Positions 1 through 6,156 of a DNA stretch of 41,025 nucleotides are shown piece after piece; the first letter of the stretch is position 1; each line of letters starts with the position of its first letter. The stretch lies in the NCBI GenBank assembly GCA_017459795.1, contig JAFUCG010000052.1, positions 1 to 41,025 on the forward strand, written 5' to 3'. The position numbers and the translations under genes were made by a program. This DNA is from Erysipelotrichaceae bacterium (GTDB lineage: Bacteria > Bacillota_I > Bacilli_A > Erysipelotrichales > Erysipelotrichaceae). Under the pieces are notes generated by a model. It saw only the letters and a program-made list of their open reading frames with translations. It made no database searches and was not told the DNA's origin.

Positions 1-2
1 AG

Positions 3-68
3 CGCTTCCATAAAGGACTGTCTTTATACAATGACAAAACTAAGATTATTACATTCATGTTTGAATGA
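3..68 (+). CDS. Possible C-terminal end of an upstream gene (partial)
   Basis: Reading from base 3, an open frame enters from outside the window and ends at TGA 66-68, giving 21 residues that include KGLSLYNDKTKIITFMFE. The composition looks protein-like, but the piece is too short to assign to a family. A short hairpin (CTTCC/GGAAG, 78-91) and a GC-rich stretch followed by T-rich DNA (91-128) come next and could end its transcript. A chance open frame is a real alternative. Confidence 0.3.
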   Translation, partial: RFHKGLSLYNDKTKIITFMFE

Positions 69-250
69 CCTCCTTCACTTCCTAAAGGAAGCGCGGAGTG
101 AAACGGAGCGCCCGATTTTTGGATTTTTGTCAACACTTTTTCACTATATTTTTGATTTCTCATTCACAGAAAAAAAGAGGGTCAAGTTTTACTCTTGACT
201 CTCTATCTTGTTTTTCCTTAACTTAATGACGTTGATCAATCGATGCCTTT
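69..250. other. Intergenic stretch without a recognised gene
   Basis: It holds a perfect small hairpin (CTTCCTAAAGGAAG, 78-91), a GC-rich segment (91-114) that differs in composition from the AT-rich DNA on either side, a T-rich stretch, and the strong leftward terminator at 170-204. The segment GCGCTTCC at 2-9 is the reverse complement of GGAAGCGC at 87-94, so the left edge could be a remnant of an inverted repeat. I see no credible ORF on either strand. Confidence 0.4.
170..204 (-). terminator. Rho-independent terminator of the nim-like transcript
   Basis: An 11-bp stem pairs bases 176-186 with 194-204, with a single G-T wobble and a 7-base loop. On the minus strand it is followed directly by a run of T (A170-A175 on the plus strand). 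It lies 47 bases past the stop of the small ORF at 251, so transcription from the NimA-like gene probably runs through that ORF and ends here. The plus-strand T-run is weaker, so bidirectional use is possible. Confidence 0.8.
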
Positions 251-481
251 TCAATTGGTTTCCTGATTATCGTCATCTTCCTTGTCGATGACCATTATCC
301 AGTATTTGTTTTCGGAAACAGGGAACATTTTCGTGAGAAAATAGCGGCCGCCTTCATTAGTGCCGTCTTCAGAAAGATATATGTTGGCAAATGCCTGGCA
401 CTCTTCCTTGGTGCCGGTAAATTCTATGTGCTTTATAAATGCGTCCTCCTGATTATCTATACTGCTTATGACTTTAAAAAT
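251..481 (-). CDS. Small ORF downstream of the nim-like gene, no standard start codon
   Basis: After the TAG stop of the NimA-like gene (488-490) the same frame stays open for 78 codons, to TGA at 251-253. The translated segment looks like real protein (for example FTGTKEECQAFANIYLSEDG, then KMFPVSENKYWIMVID). There is no ATG, GTG or TTG in frame before an internal methionine about halfway along. A perfect AGGAGG (445-450) lies 8 bases before an in-frame ATA codon (434-436), giving a 61-residue product. An ATT at 479-481 would give 76 residues. It may be a gene with a rare start codon, a 5'-damaged remnant, or a stop-codon readthrough extension. Co-transcription with the upstream gene is suggested by the terminator at 170-204. 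I do not recognise the family. Confidence 0.45.
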   Translation of the reverse strand: MFKVISSIDNQEDAFIKHIEFTGTKEECQAFANIYLSEDGTNEGGRYFLTKMFPVSENKYWIMVIDKEDDDNQETN

Positions 482-487
482 CCTAAA

Positions 488-970
488 CTATTTTCTTAAC
501 AGTTCCTTGCCCTGTTTTCCCGTCATGTGTTCAATTGTCAGTTCAATGCAGCTGACAGCCTTCAGAGAAGTTTCTATCTCATGAGGAAGTTCTTTTTCAT
601 AGCCTGGGCTGTACTTATGACCTAACATGGTTAATACATCAATTAGTTCATTTACATCACTCATGATCCTGGCTCTGGCGAAGACGATCACACTGCGGTA
701 AACAGTCGTGAACTTTTCCGGCAGAATGTCATCCATTTCAATGACAGTGAATGTTACCTTGTCGCTTCTTTTTAGGGCATCGATCTTATGGCCGGTCTTA
801 GCGCCATGAATGTAGATTTTGCCATTCTGAAAAGTATAGCTGACCGGTACACCATATGGGTAGCCGTCATCGCCATTAACTGAAAGAACACCGTTAGTGC
901 ACTTGTTTAAGATGGCAATGCATTCTTCTTCACTTAGCTGCTGAGCACTTCTGCGCATTTCTCTGAACAT
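488..970 (-). CDS. NimA-like pyridoxamine 5'-phosphate oxidase-family flavoprotein
   Basis: A 160-residue protein of the split-barrel flavin-binding superfamily (pyridoxamine 5'-phosphate oxidase / 5-nitroimidazole reductase type), expected to be cytoplasmic. The start MFREMRRSAQQLS, the barrel segment NGVLSVNGDDGYPYGVPVSY and the final HMTGKQGKEL are typical of this family and show it is full length. I place the start at 970: GAGG sits a suitable distance upstream, and the earlier in-frame ATG at 997 lies inside the probable -10 element. Family members bind FMN or F420 and reduce various small molecules; the substrate cannot be read from sequence. It is divergent from msrA, a pairing that hints at redox stress but does not prove it. 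Confidence 0.85.
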   Translation of the reverse strand: MFREMRRSAQQLSEEECIAILNKCTNGVLSVNGDDGYPYGVPVSYTFQNGKIYIHGAKTGHKIDALKRSDKVTFTVIEMDDILPEKFTTVYRSVIVFARARIMSDVNELIDVLTMLGHKYSPGYEKELPHEIETSLKAVSCIELTIEHMTGKQGKELLRK

Positions 971-992
971 GTTGTTTTCCTCATTTTTTAAT

Positions 993-1001
993 ATCATAGC
1001 A
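993..1001 (-). promoter_or_regulatory. Extended -10 promoter of the nim-like gene
   Basis: The minus strand carries TG-C-TATGAT (TG at 1001-1000, hexamer 998-993), an extended -10 element. I see no good -35, which extended -10 promoters often lack. Transcription would begin near 986, leaving a leader of about 16 bases before the ATG at 970. Confidence 0.5.
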
Positions 1002-1007
1002 TAATTG

Positions 1008-1037
1008 TTGCGTATTAAACATTTGATTTACTATAAT
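1008..1037 (+). promoter_or_regulatory. Sigma-A-type promoter of msrA
   Basis: TTGCGT (1008-1013), an 18-base spacer and a perfect TATAAT (1032-1037) form a good vegetative promoter. The expected start of transcription is near 1044. That makes the upstream GTG at 1046 an unlikely start codon and supports the ATG at 1055. Confidence 0.65.
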
Positions 1038-1054
1038 TTTAGCGGGTGATAAAA

Positions 1055-1558
1055 ATGACTAAAACAATATATCTGGCCGGTGGCTGTTTCTGGGGAATGG
1101 AGAAGGCGATGCAGTGCTTAAACGGCATTGTTAATACGACTGTTGGCTATGCAAATGGCCATGTTGACAATCCTGACTATAAGCTTGTCTGTACTGATAC
1201 GACCGGTCACAGGGAAACCGTAAAGGTTGAATATGATAATGATGTTGTTTCACTGGATACGATCTTAAAGGCCTATTTCATCTGTGTTGACCCAACTGTC
1301 AAGGACAGACAGGGTGGGGACATCGGTTCCCAGTATCAGACCGGTGTTTACTATGTTGATGATGAAACAAAAGAGTTCTGTGAAAACTACTTCTCAGAAG
1401 AAGAAAAGAAACATGAACAGTTCTTTGTTGAATTAAAGCAGCTGGAAAACTTCTGGGACGCTGAAGAGTATCATCAGAATTATCTGGTTAAAAATCCCGG
1501 CGGCTATTGCCATGTCAGCTCTCATGAGTTTGAATTAATAAAACAGTTAAACAAGTAA
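1055..1558 (+). CDS. msrA: Peptide-methionine (S)-S-oxide reductase MsrA
   Basis: A 167-residue cytoplasmic enzyme that reduces the S-epimer of methionine sulfoxide in proteins, using thioredoxin-type reductants. The signature GGCFWGMEKAM near the N-terminus carries the catalytic Cys (residue 11 from the chosen start). The segment TGHRETVKVEYD and the C-terminal YHQNYLVKNPGGYCH are family hallmarks, the latter with a possible resolving cysteine. No MsrB domain is fused. I start at ATG 1055 because GGGTGAT lies just upstream and pairs with the extended anti-Shine-Dalgarno; an in-frame GTG at 1046 would add three residues. It ends against the convergent ATP-grasp gene, with a shared terminator. 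Confidence 0.97.
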   Translation: MTKTIYLAGGCFWGMEKAMQCLNGIVNTTVGYANGHVDNPDYKLVCTDTTGHRETVKVEYDNDVVSLDTILKAYFICVDPTVKDRQGGDIGSQYQTGVYYVDDETKEFCENYFSEEEKKHEQFFVELKQLENFWDAEEYHQNYLVKNPGGYCHVSSHEFELIKQLNK

Positions 1559-1559
1559 A

Positions 1560-1580
1560 AAACCGCAGCTGCGGTTTTTA
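1560..1580. terminator. Bidirectional terminator between msrA and the ATP-grasp gene
   Basis: The perfect palindrome AACCGCAGCTGCGGTT (1561-1576) is flanked by A-runs on the left and T-runs on the right, so it can end transcripts from both sides. It sits between two convergent stop codons. Confidence 0.85.
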
Positions 1581-2588
1581 TAGTCCCTTAACGTATTTCT
1601 TGAAGAGAGGCCACTGGCCTTTTTTATCTTTTGAGTGAGAAGGCATCTGGGAAATGTCATGAGAAGGGAATGGGTTTCCTTCAATTAACTGCGGACCGTT
1701 TTCCCCAACCGCAATGTCCCAGCCAATGTAACCGATCTGCGGTACAACGTGGGCAGCCTCCAGACACATGTCTACGGCTTCCTTCCAATATGGCAACTGG
1801 TAGCCAATGAGATTTGTATGAGTCATTGGATGCTCCTTATAGGATACGTAGTTCTTATCATAGGCCGGATATTCAATGATGCCGTTGGTAATGTTAATTG
1901 GAGCACTCATGCCGCCGGCATTGATGTTATCGATGACTTTTCCTTCATTACCCATTCTGATTACGCTGTAAACAACATGGGCTTCATTATCACTCATTAC
2001 CGTTACGATACGGTAGGTATTTATTGAGTATGGGTAGATTTTTGAAACATCAGGATGCTGCTTAATGACTTCTTCAATGATGCCAGGATTCTGACCCTTA
2101 ACATATTGGTAGAACTGTTCAACAGTTTCATAATCCTTCTTATAGAGCTTTTCTACACCCTGACCGCAGGTGGCATCCAATGGTTTGATGATGATGTCAT
2201 CCTTATCGGCAATGAACTTAGTGAATGTTTCCAGGTTTAATTCATCCCCGGCCATCCAGTCACGCAGAATGTATTTCTTATATACTCTGTTGAATTCAAC
2301 CTTGTCATCCAGAATTCTGGTATAGGCAGGGTCGTTTAATAATTTGACGATGCTGTTGTTCTTGCCTCTGGTAACATAGGTTTCCTTTAGGGAATCAGGC
2401 AGCTTGTAGAATTCAAACAGGCTGTAGTCATTATAGCCTGCACCATATTTCAAACCGCATCTGATCACATCATAGAAAAGGAAAGCTGAACTCTTACCGG
2501 TTCTCTTGTGCAGTGAATCTATCATCTTAAAGAAGCTTGAATAGTCCATCTGGAATATTCGCTTGATCATGTACTTTACGTTCATCAT
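1578..2588 (-). CDS. ATP-grasp protein, sugar-transfer-associated type
   Basis: About 336 residues. The middle and C-terminal parts show ATP-grasp features: DDIIIKPLDATCGQGVEKLY (nucleotide-binding lysine and glycine-rich loop), a central INTYRIVT strand, and a C-terminal metal-binding segment GYIGWDIAVGENGPQLIEGN. This matches the family often annotated as sugar-transfer-associated ATP-grasp or hexapeptide-transferase-like (PF14397 type). ATP-grasp enzymes join a carboxylate to an amine or thiol through an acyl phosphate; the substrates here are unknown. The start is ATG 2588 (or 2585), preceded by AGGGTGAT, the same ribosome-site style as msrA. It is divergent from murT, so a role in cell-wall or surface polymers is possible but inferred. 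Confidence 0.8.
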   Translation of the reverse strand: MMNVKYMIKRIFQMDYSSFFKMIDSLHKRTGKSSAFLFYDVIRCGLKYGAGYNDYSLFEFYKLPDSLKETYVTRGKNNSIVKLLNDPAYTRILDDKVEFNRVYKKYILRDWMAGDELNLETFTKFIADKDDIIIKPLDATCGQGVEKLYKKDYETVEQFYQYVKGQNPGIIEEVIKQHPDVSKIYPYSINTYRIVTVMSDNEAHVVYSVIRMGNEGKVIDNINAGGMSAPINITNGIIEYPAYDKNYVSYKEHPMTHTNLIGYQLPYWKEAVDMCLEAAHVVPQIGYIGWDIAVGENGPQLIEGNPFPSHDISQMPSHSKDKKGQWPLFKKYVKGL

Positions 2589-2639
2589 TATCACCCTGTT
2601 ATTATTTTACTATTAATCAGTCCTTAAATCCATAATCAG

Positions 2640-2690
2640 CGTATAAGGGCATAATATAAGCGTGCAAGAGCAGTCATAATTGTCTATAAT
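2640..2690. promoter_or_regulatory. Divergent promoter pair for the ATP-grasp gene and murT
   Basis: On the plus strand TATAAT lies at 2685-2690, 17 bases after a weak -35 GTGCAA (2662-2667). On the minus strand the same six bases read TTGCAC, and 16 bases later comes TATACG (2645-2640). The two promoters therefore seem to share their -35 region back to back. The plus-strand start would fall at the AGGAG ribosome site, giving murT a very short leader. Confidence 0.4.
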
Positions 2691-2708
2691 ATCTTCAGGA
2701 GATTAACT

Positions 2709-4067
2709 ATGAGCAAACTGAGATTCGCGGCTGGCTTAGTAGCCGGTAGGCTGGCCTTAAATACATTTAAATTACTTGGTAAGGACTATCAGACTGACAG
2801 ACTGGGTTACCTGCCGGTTAAGATCTGCCCTGACTTTGCAACTCATGTTGCCAGACCAAAGGTAGCCATAGCCATTACCGGGACCAATGGCAAGACAAGT
2901 CTGACAAACCTCATTTCTGACATCCTGAAACAGTGCGGTAATACCGTTTCCTGTAATAACTGGGGCGGTAACTACATGGGCGGTCAGTCATGGGCTTTTC
3001 TTAATTCCGTAAATGTCTTTAACAAGTCTCAGGTTGACTACATCGTCATGGAAACTGATGAAGGCGATTCAGCCATCACCTATCCGGTAACCAAGCCTGA
3101 TAACATCCTCATCAATAACATAGCCAGAGATTCGATTTTCAAGAATCCGAATCCTGATTTCATCATGAGCAGATTAAGAAAGGCCATGGAAGGAACACCT
3201 GAATCAACTTTGATCTTAAACGCTGATGACCCGGTTTCCTGCTTCTTAAAGACCAATAAGAAGAATATCTACTTTGGCATAGCCGACTTAGGTAACGGTA
3301 CTCCTGAATATCTGATCAATGACTTCAGAGTATGTCCAAATTGCGGCGGCACAATTAAATACTTATATAAGAACTACGGTAACATCGGTAAGGTGGTTTG
3401 CCCGGATTGCGGCTTGAAGTCACCTGAAGCTGATTATCTTGGTGTAGAAGTGGCTAATGATCACATCTGCATTAAGGAACCGGATGGCAGTATCAACCGT
3501 TATCCGACCATCAGCGGGGATATCTATAATGCCTATAACATTGTTGAGGCTGTTGCCCTATTCAGAACCTTGGGCATACCGGCTGATAAGATAGCTGAAG
3601 CAATCGGCAAGGTAAAGCTGCCAAGCATCAGAGAAGAAAGATATCAGGGTAAGGAAATCGAAGTGGTAAACAGATCACTTAAGAACAGTAACGGTACTGC
3701 CGCTACCGTTCAGTTTGAATCCTTAAGCAAGATGAAGGATGACATGGCTGTCATTCTGATGCTTGATGAAGTTACCGGTAATAACAGAGTTGAAGCGATC
3801 ACCTGGATGTATGATTCAGATTATGAGTTATTAAACTGTGATCACATCAAGCAGATAATCATCGGCGGGGAAAGATGTCTTGACCATAAGCTCAGATGCT
3901 TATTAGGTGGGGTAGATAAGAATAAGATATCTACCTGTAAAATGGCCGTTGATACATTTGACTATCTGAAGCTTGAAGGCATTAAGAAAGTATACATTCT
4001 GTATGACATCTACAATACGGAAAGATCACATGCCGTATTTGAAAAGATAAGGGAAAGGATAGATTAG
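2709..4067 (+). CDS. murT: MurT-family ligase (lipid II isoglutaminyl synthase, MurT subunit)
   Basis: A 452-residue Mur-ligase-fold protein. In other Gram-positives MurT, with GatD, amidates the alpha-carboxyl of D-Glu in lipid II. Visible are the ATP loop GTNGKTS (58-64), METDEGD (115-120), the LNADDP segment (170-175), a Cys4 zinc ribbon (C209, C212, C231, C234) and the C-terminal DUF1727 domain. The ligase half looks functional. In the C-terminal domain, two segments that face GatD in known complexes are altered: KNSNG (325-329) where KNPAG is usual, and residues 352-373 where LNxxxADGxDVSW is usual. AGGAG precedes ATG 2709. The next gene starts one base after the stop. This pairs with a degenerate GatD, so the true acceptor chemistry is open. 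Confidence 0.9.
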   Translation: MSKLRFAAGLVAGRLALNTFKLLGKDYQTDRLGYLPVKICPDFATHVARPKVAIAITGTNGKTSLTNLISDILKQCGNTVSCNNWGGNYMGGQSWAFLNSVNVFNKSQVDYIVMETDEGDSAITYPVTKPDNILINNIARDSIFKNPNPDFIMSRLRKAMEGTPESTLILNADDPVSCFLKTNKKNIYFGIADLGNGTPEYLINDFRVCPNCGGTIKYLYKNYGNIGKVVCPDCGLKSPEADYLGVEVANDHICIKEPDGSINRYPTISGDIYNAYNIVEAVALFRTLGIPADKIAEAIGKVKLPSIREERYQGKEIEVVNRSLKNSNGTAATVQFESLSKMKDDMAVILMLDEVTGNNRVEAITWMYDSDYELLNCDHIKQIIIGGERCLDHKLRCLLGGVDKNKISTCKMAVDTFDYLKLEGIKKVYILYDIYNTERSHAVFEKIRERID

Positions 4068-4068
4068 C

Positions 4069-4785
4069 ATGATCATTGAAGTACTGTATCCTGAATTAGG
4101 GACTTTGTATGGTGAAGCAGGCAACCTGATCTATCTGAAAGCCTGTTGTCCGGATGCCAAAGTAATTGAAACAAATCACAAGGATGTTCCTTACTTTGTT
4201 AATCATGACGTTGATGTCATCTTATGCAGCTCAATGCTGGAAAGATTCCAGAAGACAGCGGCTGATGCCTTAAGACCTTATAAAATCAAGCTGTATGAAT
4301 TGATTGAAAAGGGCAAGGTAATGTTATTTACCGGTAATGCCAGTGACTTATTAGGCCAGTACATCTTAAGAGAAGATGGCAGTAAGGAAGAAATGCTGAA
4401 GCTGTTTGCCTACCATACGGAGATAAAGAAGCGAATCAATTCGCTGATACTGGCTGATTTTGAAGACATGCAGATAATCGGATATAAGGCGCAGAACGGC
4501 CAGATATTTGACAGTAAGGACTTTGGTTTCCTGAAGGTTAAGGGCGGCATGGGCAATAACAGGGAAGACAGTAATGAGGGTATTCATTACCATAATCTGT
4601 TCGTTACTTACCTGACTGGCCCGTTCTTACCGCAGAACCCATTATTCATGAAGTATCTGTTAAGACTGCTTAACAGGGATGACAAAGTAGCCTTTGAAGA
4701 AGAAGCCCTGGAGGCTTACGAAAACAGCTTAAGAGAATATACAGATCCGGCCATCAGCTATGATCTGATCTGGCACAATGTATGA
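4069..4785 (+). CDS. gatD: GatD-like glutamine amidotransferase subunit lacking the catalytic Cys and His
   Basis: A 238-residue class-I amidotransferase fold matching GatD along its whole length: LYPELGTLYGEAGNLIYLK at the N-terminus, LLGQYI after the nucleophile elbow, MGNNREDSNEG, and TYLTGPFLPQNP near the C-terminus. GatD normally hydrolyses glutamine to supply ammonia to MurT. Here the elbow reads LFTGNASDLLG instead of ICGGYQLLG, so Thr88 replaces the cysteine nucleophile. TYLTGP replaces TYLHGP, so Thr183 replaces the catalytic histidine. The only cysteines (26, 27, 53) lie far from the elbow. The gene is otherwise intact and coupled to murT by one base, so it is not a pseudogene. A structural or altered-specificity role is likely. 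Confidence 0.88.
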   Translation: MIIEVLYPELGTLYGEAGNLIYLKACCPDAKVIETNHKDVPYFVNHDVDVILCSSMLERFQKTAADALRPYKIKLYELIEKGKVMLFTGNASDLLGQYILREDGSKEEMLKLFAYHTEIKKRINSLILADFEDMQIIGYKAQNGQIFDSKDFGFLKVKGGMGNNREDSNEGIHYHNLFVTYLTGPFLPQNPLFMKYLLRLLNRDDKVAFEEEALEAYENSLREYTDPAISYDLIWHNV

Positions 4786-4786
4786 T

Positions 4787-4810
4787 AAGGAAGAGAGATC
4801 TTCCTTTTTT
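4787..4810 (+). terminator. Terminator after murT-gatD
   Basis: AAGGAAGA (4787-4794), a GAGA loop, TCTTCCTT (4799-4806) and a T-run form a perfect 8-bp intrinsic terminator one base after the gatD stop. It separates the murT operon from the potassium operon. Confidence 0.85.
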
Positions 4811-4897
4811 TAACACTTTCTCAACACGAATGGGCTTAAATCATAATGGAATCATAACGCTGCTCTAACCTACGATATTATTAAGGAGAGTAGCAAT

Positions 4898-5092
4898 ATG
4901 AAAGACTTTGAAGGAAAGATTCTGAAAATAACCTGCGACAATGTCCAGGGCTGGGTAGTTTCTACGGGATATTTCATTAAGCAGGAAGGCAGTTTCCTGG
5001 TAATAAAGGAAAAGAGCAGTAATAAAATCAAGTATCTGAACGAAAGATACATCAAGGCAATAGAAATAGCAGGTGACCTCAATGAGCAATAG
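4898..5092 (+). CDS. Small unknown protein leading the potassium operon
   Basis: A 64-residue soluble protein with alternating hydrophobic residues (GKILKITCDNVQGWVVSTGY, then SFLVIKEKSSNKIKYL), suggesting a small beta-rich fold. I do not recognise the family. AAGGAG lies upstream of the ATG. Its 3' end overlaps the first RCK gene by 11 bases, so the two are translationally coupled. Its position ahead of the Ktr genes makes an accessory or regulatory role in potassium uptake plausible. Confidence 0.7.
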   Translation: MKDFEGKILKITCDNVQGWVVSTGYFIKQEGSFLVIKEKSSNKIKYLNERYIKAIEIAGDLNEQ

Positions 5093-5492
5093 CAGTATGA
5101 AGTCAATTGTCATTGGGGCAGGCCGTCTTGGCAGTAATATTGCCAAGATGCTCAGCAAGGAGAAAAATGACGTAATCTTAATCGACCGTAACAGAGAAAA
5201 ACTCGGTAACGTAGTTGATTTCACCGGCTTTTTAGAGGCAGGAGATGCTACAGATCTGGGCTTGCTGGAAGAATGTGGCATAAAGGATGCTGACAGATTA
5301 GTAGCCTGTACGGATGATGATAATACCAATATCTTCATTTCCGATGTGTGCTGTTACATCTATTCCGTTCCTGAAGTTTACATCAGACTTAAGGATTCAA
5401 GAAAGATGAAAGTAGTTGATGACAGAGTAAAGTGCATCTGTCCTTTTGATCTGTCCTTAGTAGATTTCGCAGAACAGAAGAGAGGAGAGTAA
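5082..5492 (+). CDS. TrkA-N (RCK) domain protein, first potassium regulator
   Basis: A 136-residue protein made only of the RCK N-domain, a Rossmann fold that binds nucleotides and gates Trk/Ktr channels from the cytoplasm. The dinucleotide motif GAGRLGSNIA is intact (about residues 12-21), followed by VILIDRNREKL, AGDATD and VACTDDD, typical of TrkA. The C-terminal RCK_C domain is missing compared with KtrA (about 220 residues). I start at ATG 5082 because AGGTGA lies five bases upstream; a GTG at 5073 and an ATG at 5097 are alternatives. It probably works with the second RCK protein that starts one base after its stop. Confidence 0.85.
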   Translation: MSNSSMKSIVIGAGRLGSNIAKMLSKEKNDVILIDRNREKLGNVVDFTGFLEAGDATDLGLLEECGIKDADRLVACTDDDNTNIFISDVCCYIYSVPEVYIRLKDSRKMKVVDDRVKCICPFDLSLVDFAEQKRGE

Positions 5493-5493
5493 C

Positions 5494-6156
5494 ATGAAGA
5501 TAGTAATTACAGATGGCATGCATGAAGCTGATTACATCATCGGCATGTACAATACCAGAGAAAATGACATCATCGTATTAAATGAATCTGAAGATGCCTG
5601 TAAGTACTTAAGTGTCAGTAATGGCATACCGGTAATGAAGGGCAAGTGCACCAGAGAAACTGATTTAAGAGAAGCTGGGGCAGAGGATGCAGATCTGTTC
5701 ATTGCCTTATCCAAGAATGACATGAATAACTATGTTGCCTGTAAGACAGCCAAGATGTTATTAGGCGTTAAGAAGTGCATCGCAACGGTAGTTAACCCGA
5801 AAAACGTAGAAATGTTCAAGAAACTGGGCGTTGACTCAGTCATAAGTTCAACCTACATGTTAGGTGAATCAATCAGAAATGCCGCTTCAATTGAAAGCCT
5901 GATGAAGACACTGTCCCTGGAAGACAGCCAGGTAGTGATCATGGAAATCGGCATTACGGAAAATCTCAGAGTATGTAATAAAACCCTGAAGGAACTTAAC
6001 ATTTCCAACCTGTCCACCGTTTCAATGATCACCCGTAACCAGAAGTCCATCATTCCTAACGGTAATACGATGTTAATGAAGGATGATAAGGTTCTGGTAG
6101 TTACGACGGAAGAAAACAGAGAAACCATTGCATCGGTTTTCCAGAGGAAAGCGTGA
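5494..6156 (+). CDS. KtrA/TrkA-like RCK protein with a degenerate nucleotide motif
   Basis: A 220-residue protein with TrkA-N followed by TrkA-C, the usual length of KtrA. The N-domain pattern is recognisable (IIVLNESEDACKYL, DADLFIALSKNDMNN, VVNPKNVEMFKKLGVD), but the glycine-rich loop expected at the N-terminus reads VITDGMHEADYI and lacks GxGxxG. The C-domain (about 135-220) includes NGNTMLMKDDKVLVVTT, typical of RCK_C. The first RCK protein has the nucleotide loop but no C-domain, so the two may divide the work within one gating ring. The stop overlaps the start of the channel gene. Confidence 0.85.
   Translation: MKIVITDGMHEADYIIGMYNTRENDIIVLNESEDACKYLSVSNGIPVMKGKCTRETDLREAGAEDADLFIALSKNDMNNYVACKTAKMLLGVKKCIATVVNPKNVEMFKKLGVDSVISSTYMLGESIRNAASIESLMKTLSLEDSQVVIMEIGITENLRVCNKTLKELNISNLSTVSMITRNQKSIIPNGNTMLMKDDKVLVVTTEENRETIASVFQRKA

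Noticed and set aside
1-170. An insertion-sequence end
   Set aside because: The short inverted match (2-9 with 87-94) and GC-rich patch are suggestive, but no transposase motif or target duplication can be seen at the window edge.
488-970. A proven nitroimidazole-resistance gene
   Set aside because: The similarity shows only membership of the wider flavin split-barrel family, whose members have many substrates.
971-997. A longer N-terminus for the nim-like protein, starting at 997
   Set aside because: That ATG is part of the probable -10 element TATGAT, and the ATG at 970 has both the ribosome site and the typical family N-terminus.
1046-1054. GTG 1046 as the msrA start
   Set aside because: It falls at the predicted transcription start and uses up the ribosome site that serves ATG 1055.
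4865-5338. A 157-codon ORF on the minus strand
   Set aside because: It lies antisense to the small protein and first RCK genes, which have clear motifs and ribosome sites. Its product is low-complexity and hydrophobic, as expected of a mirror frame.
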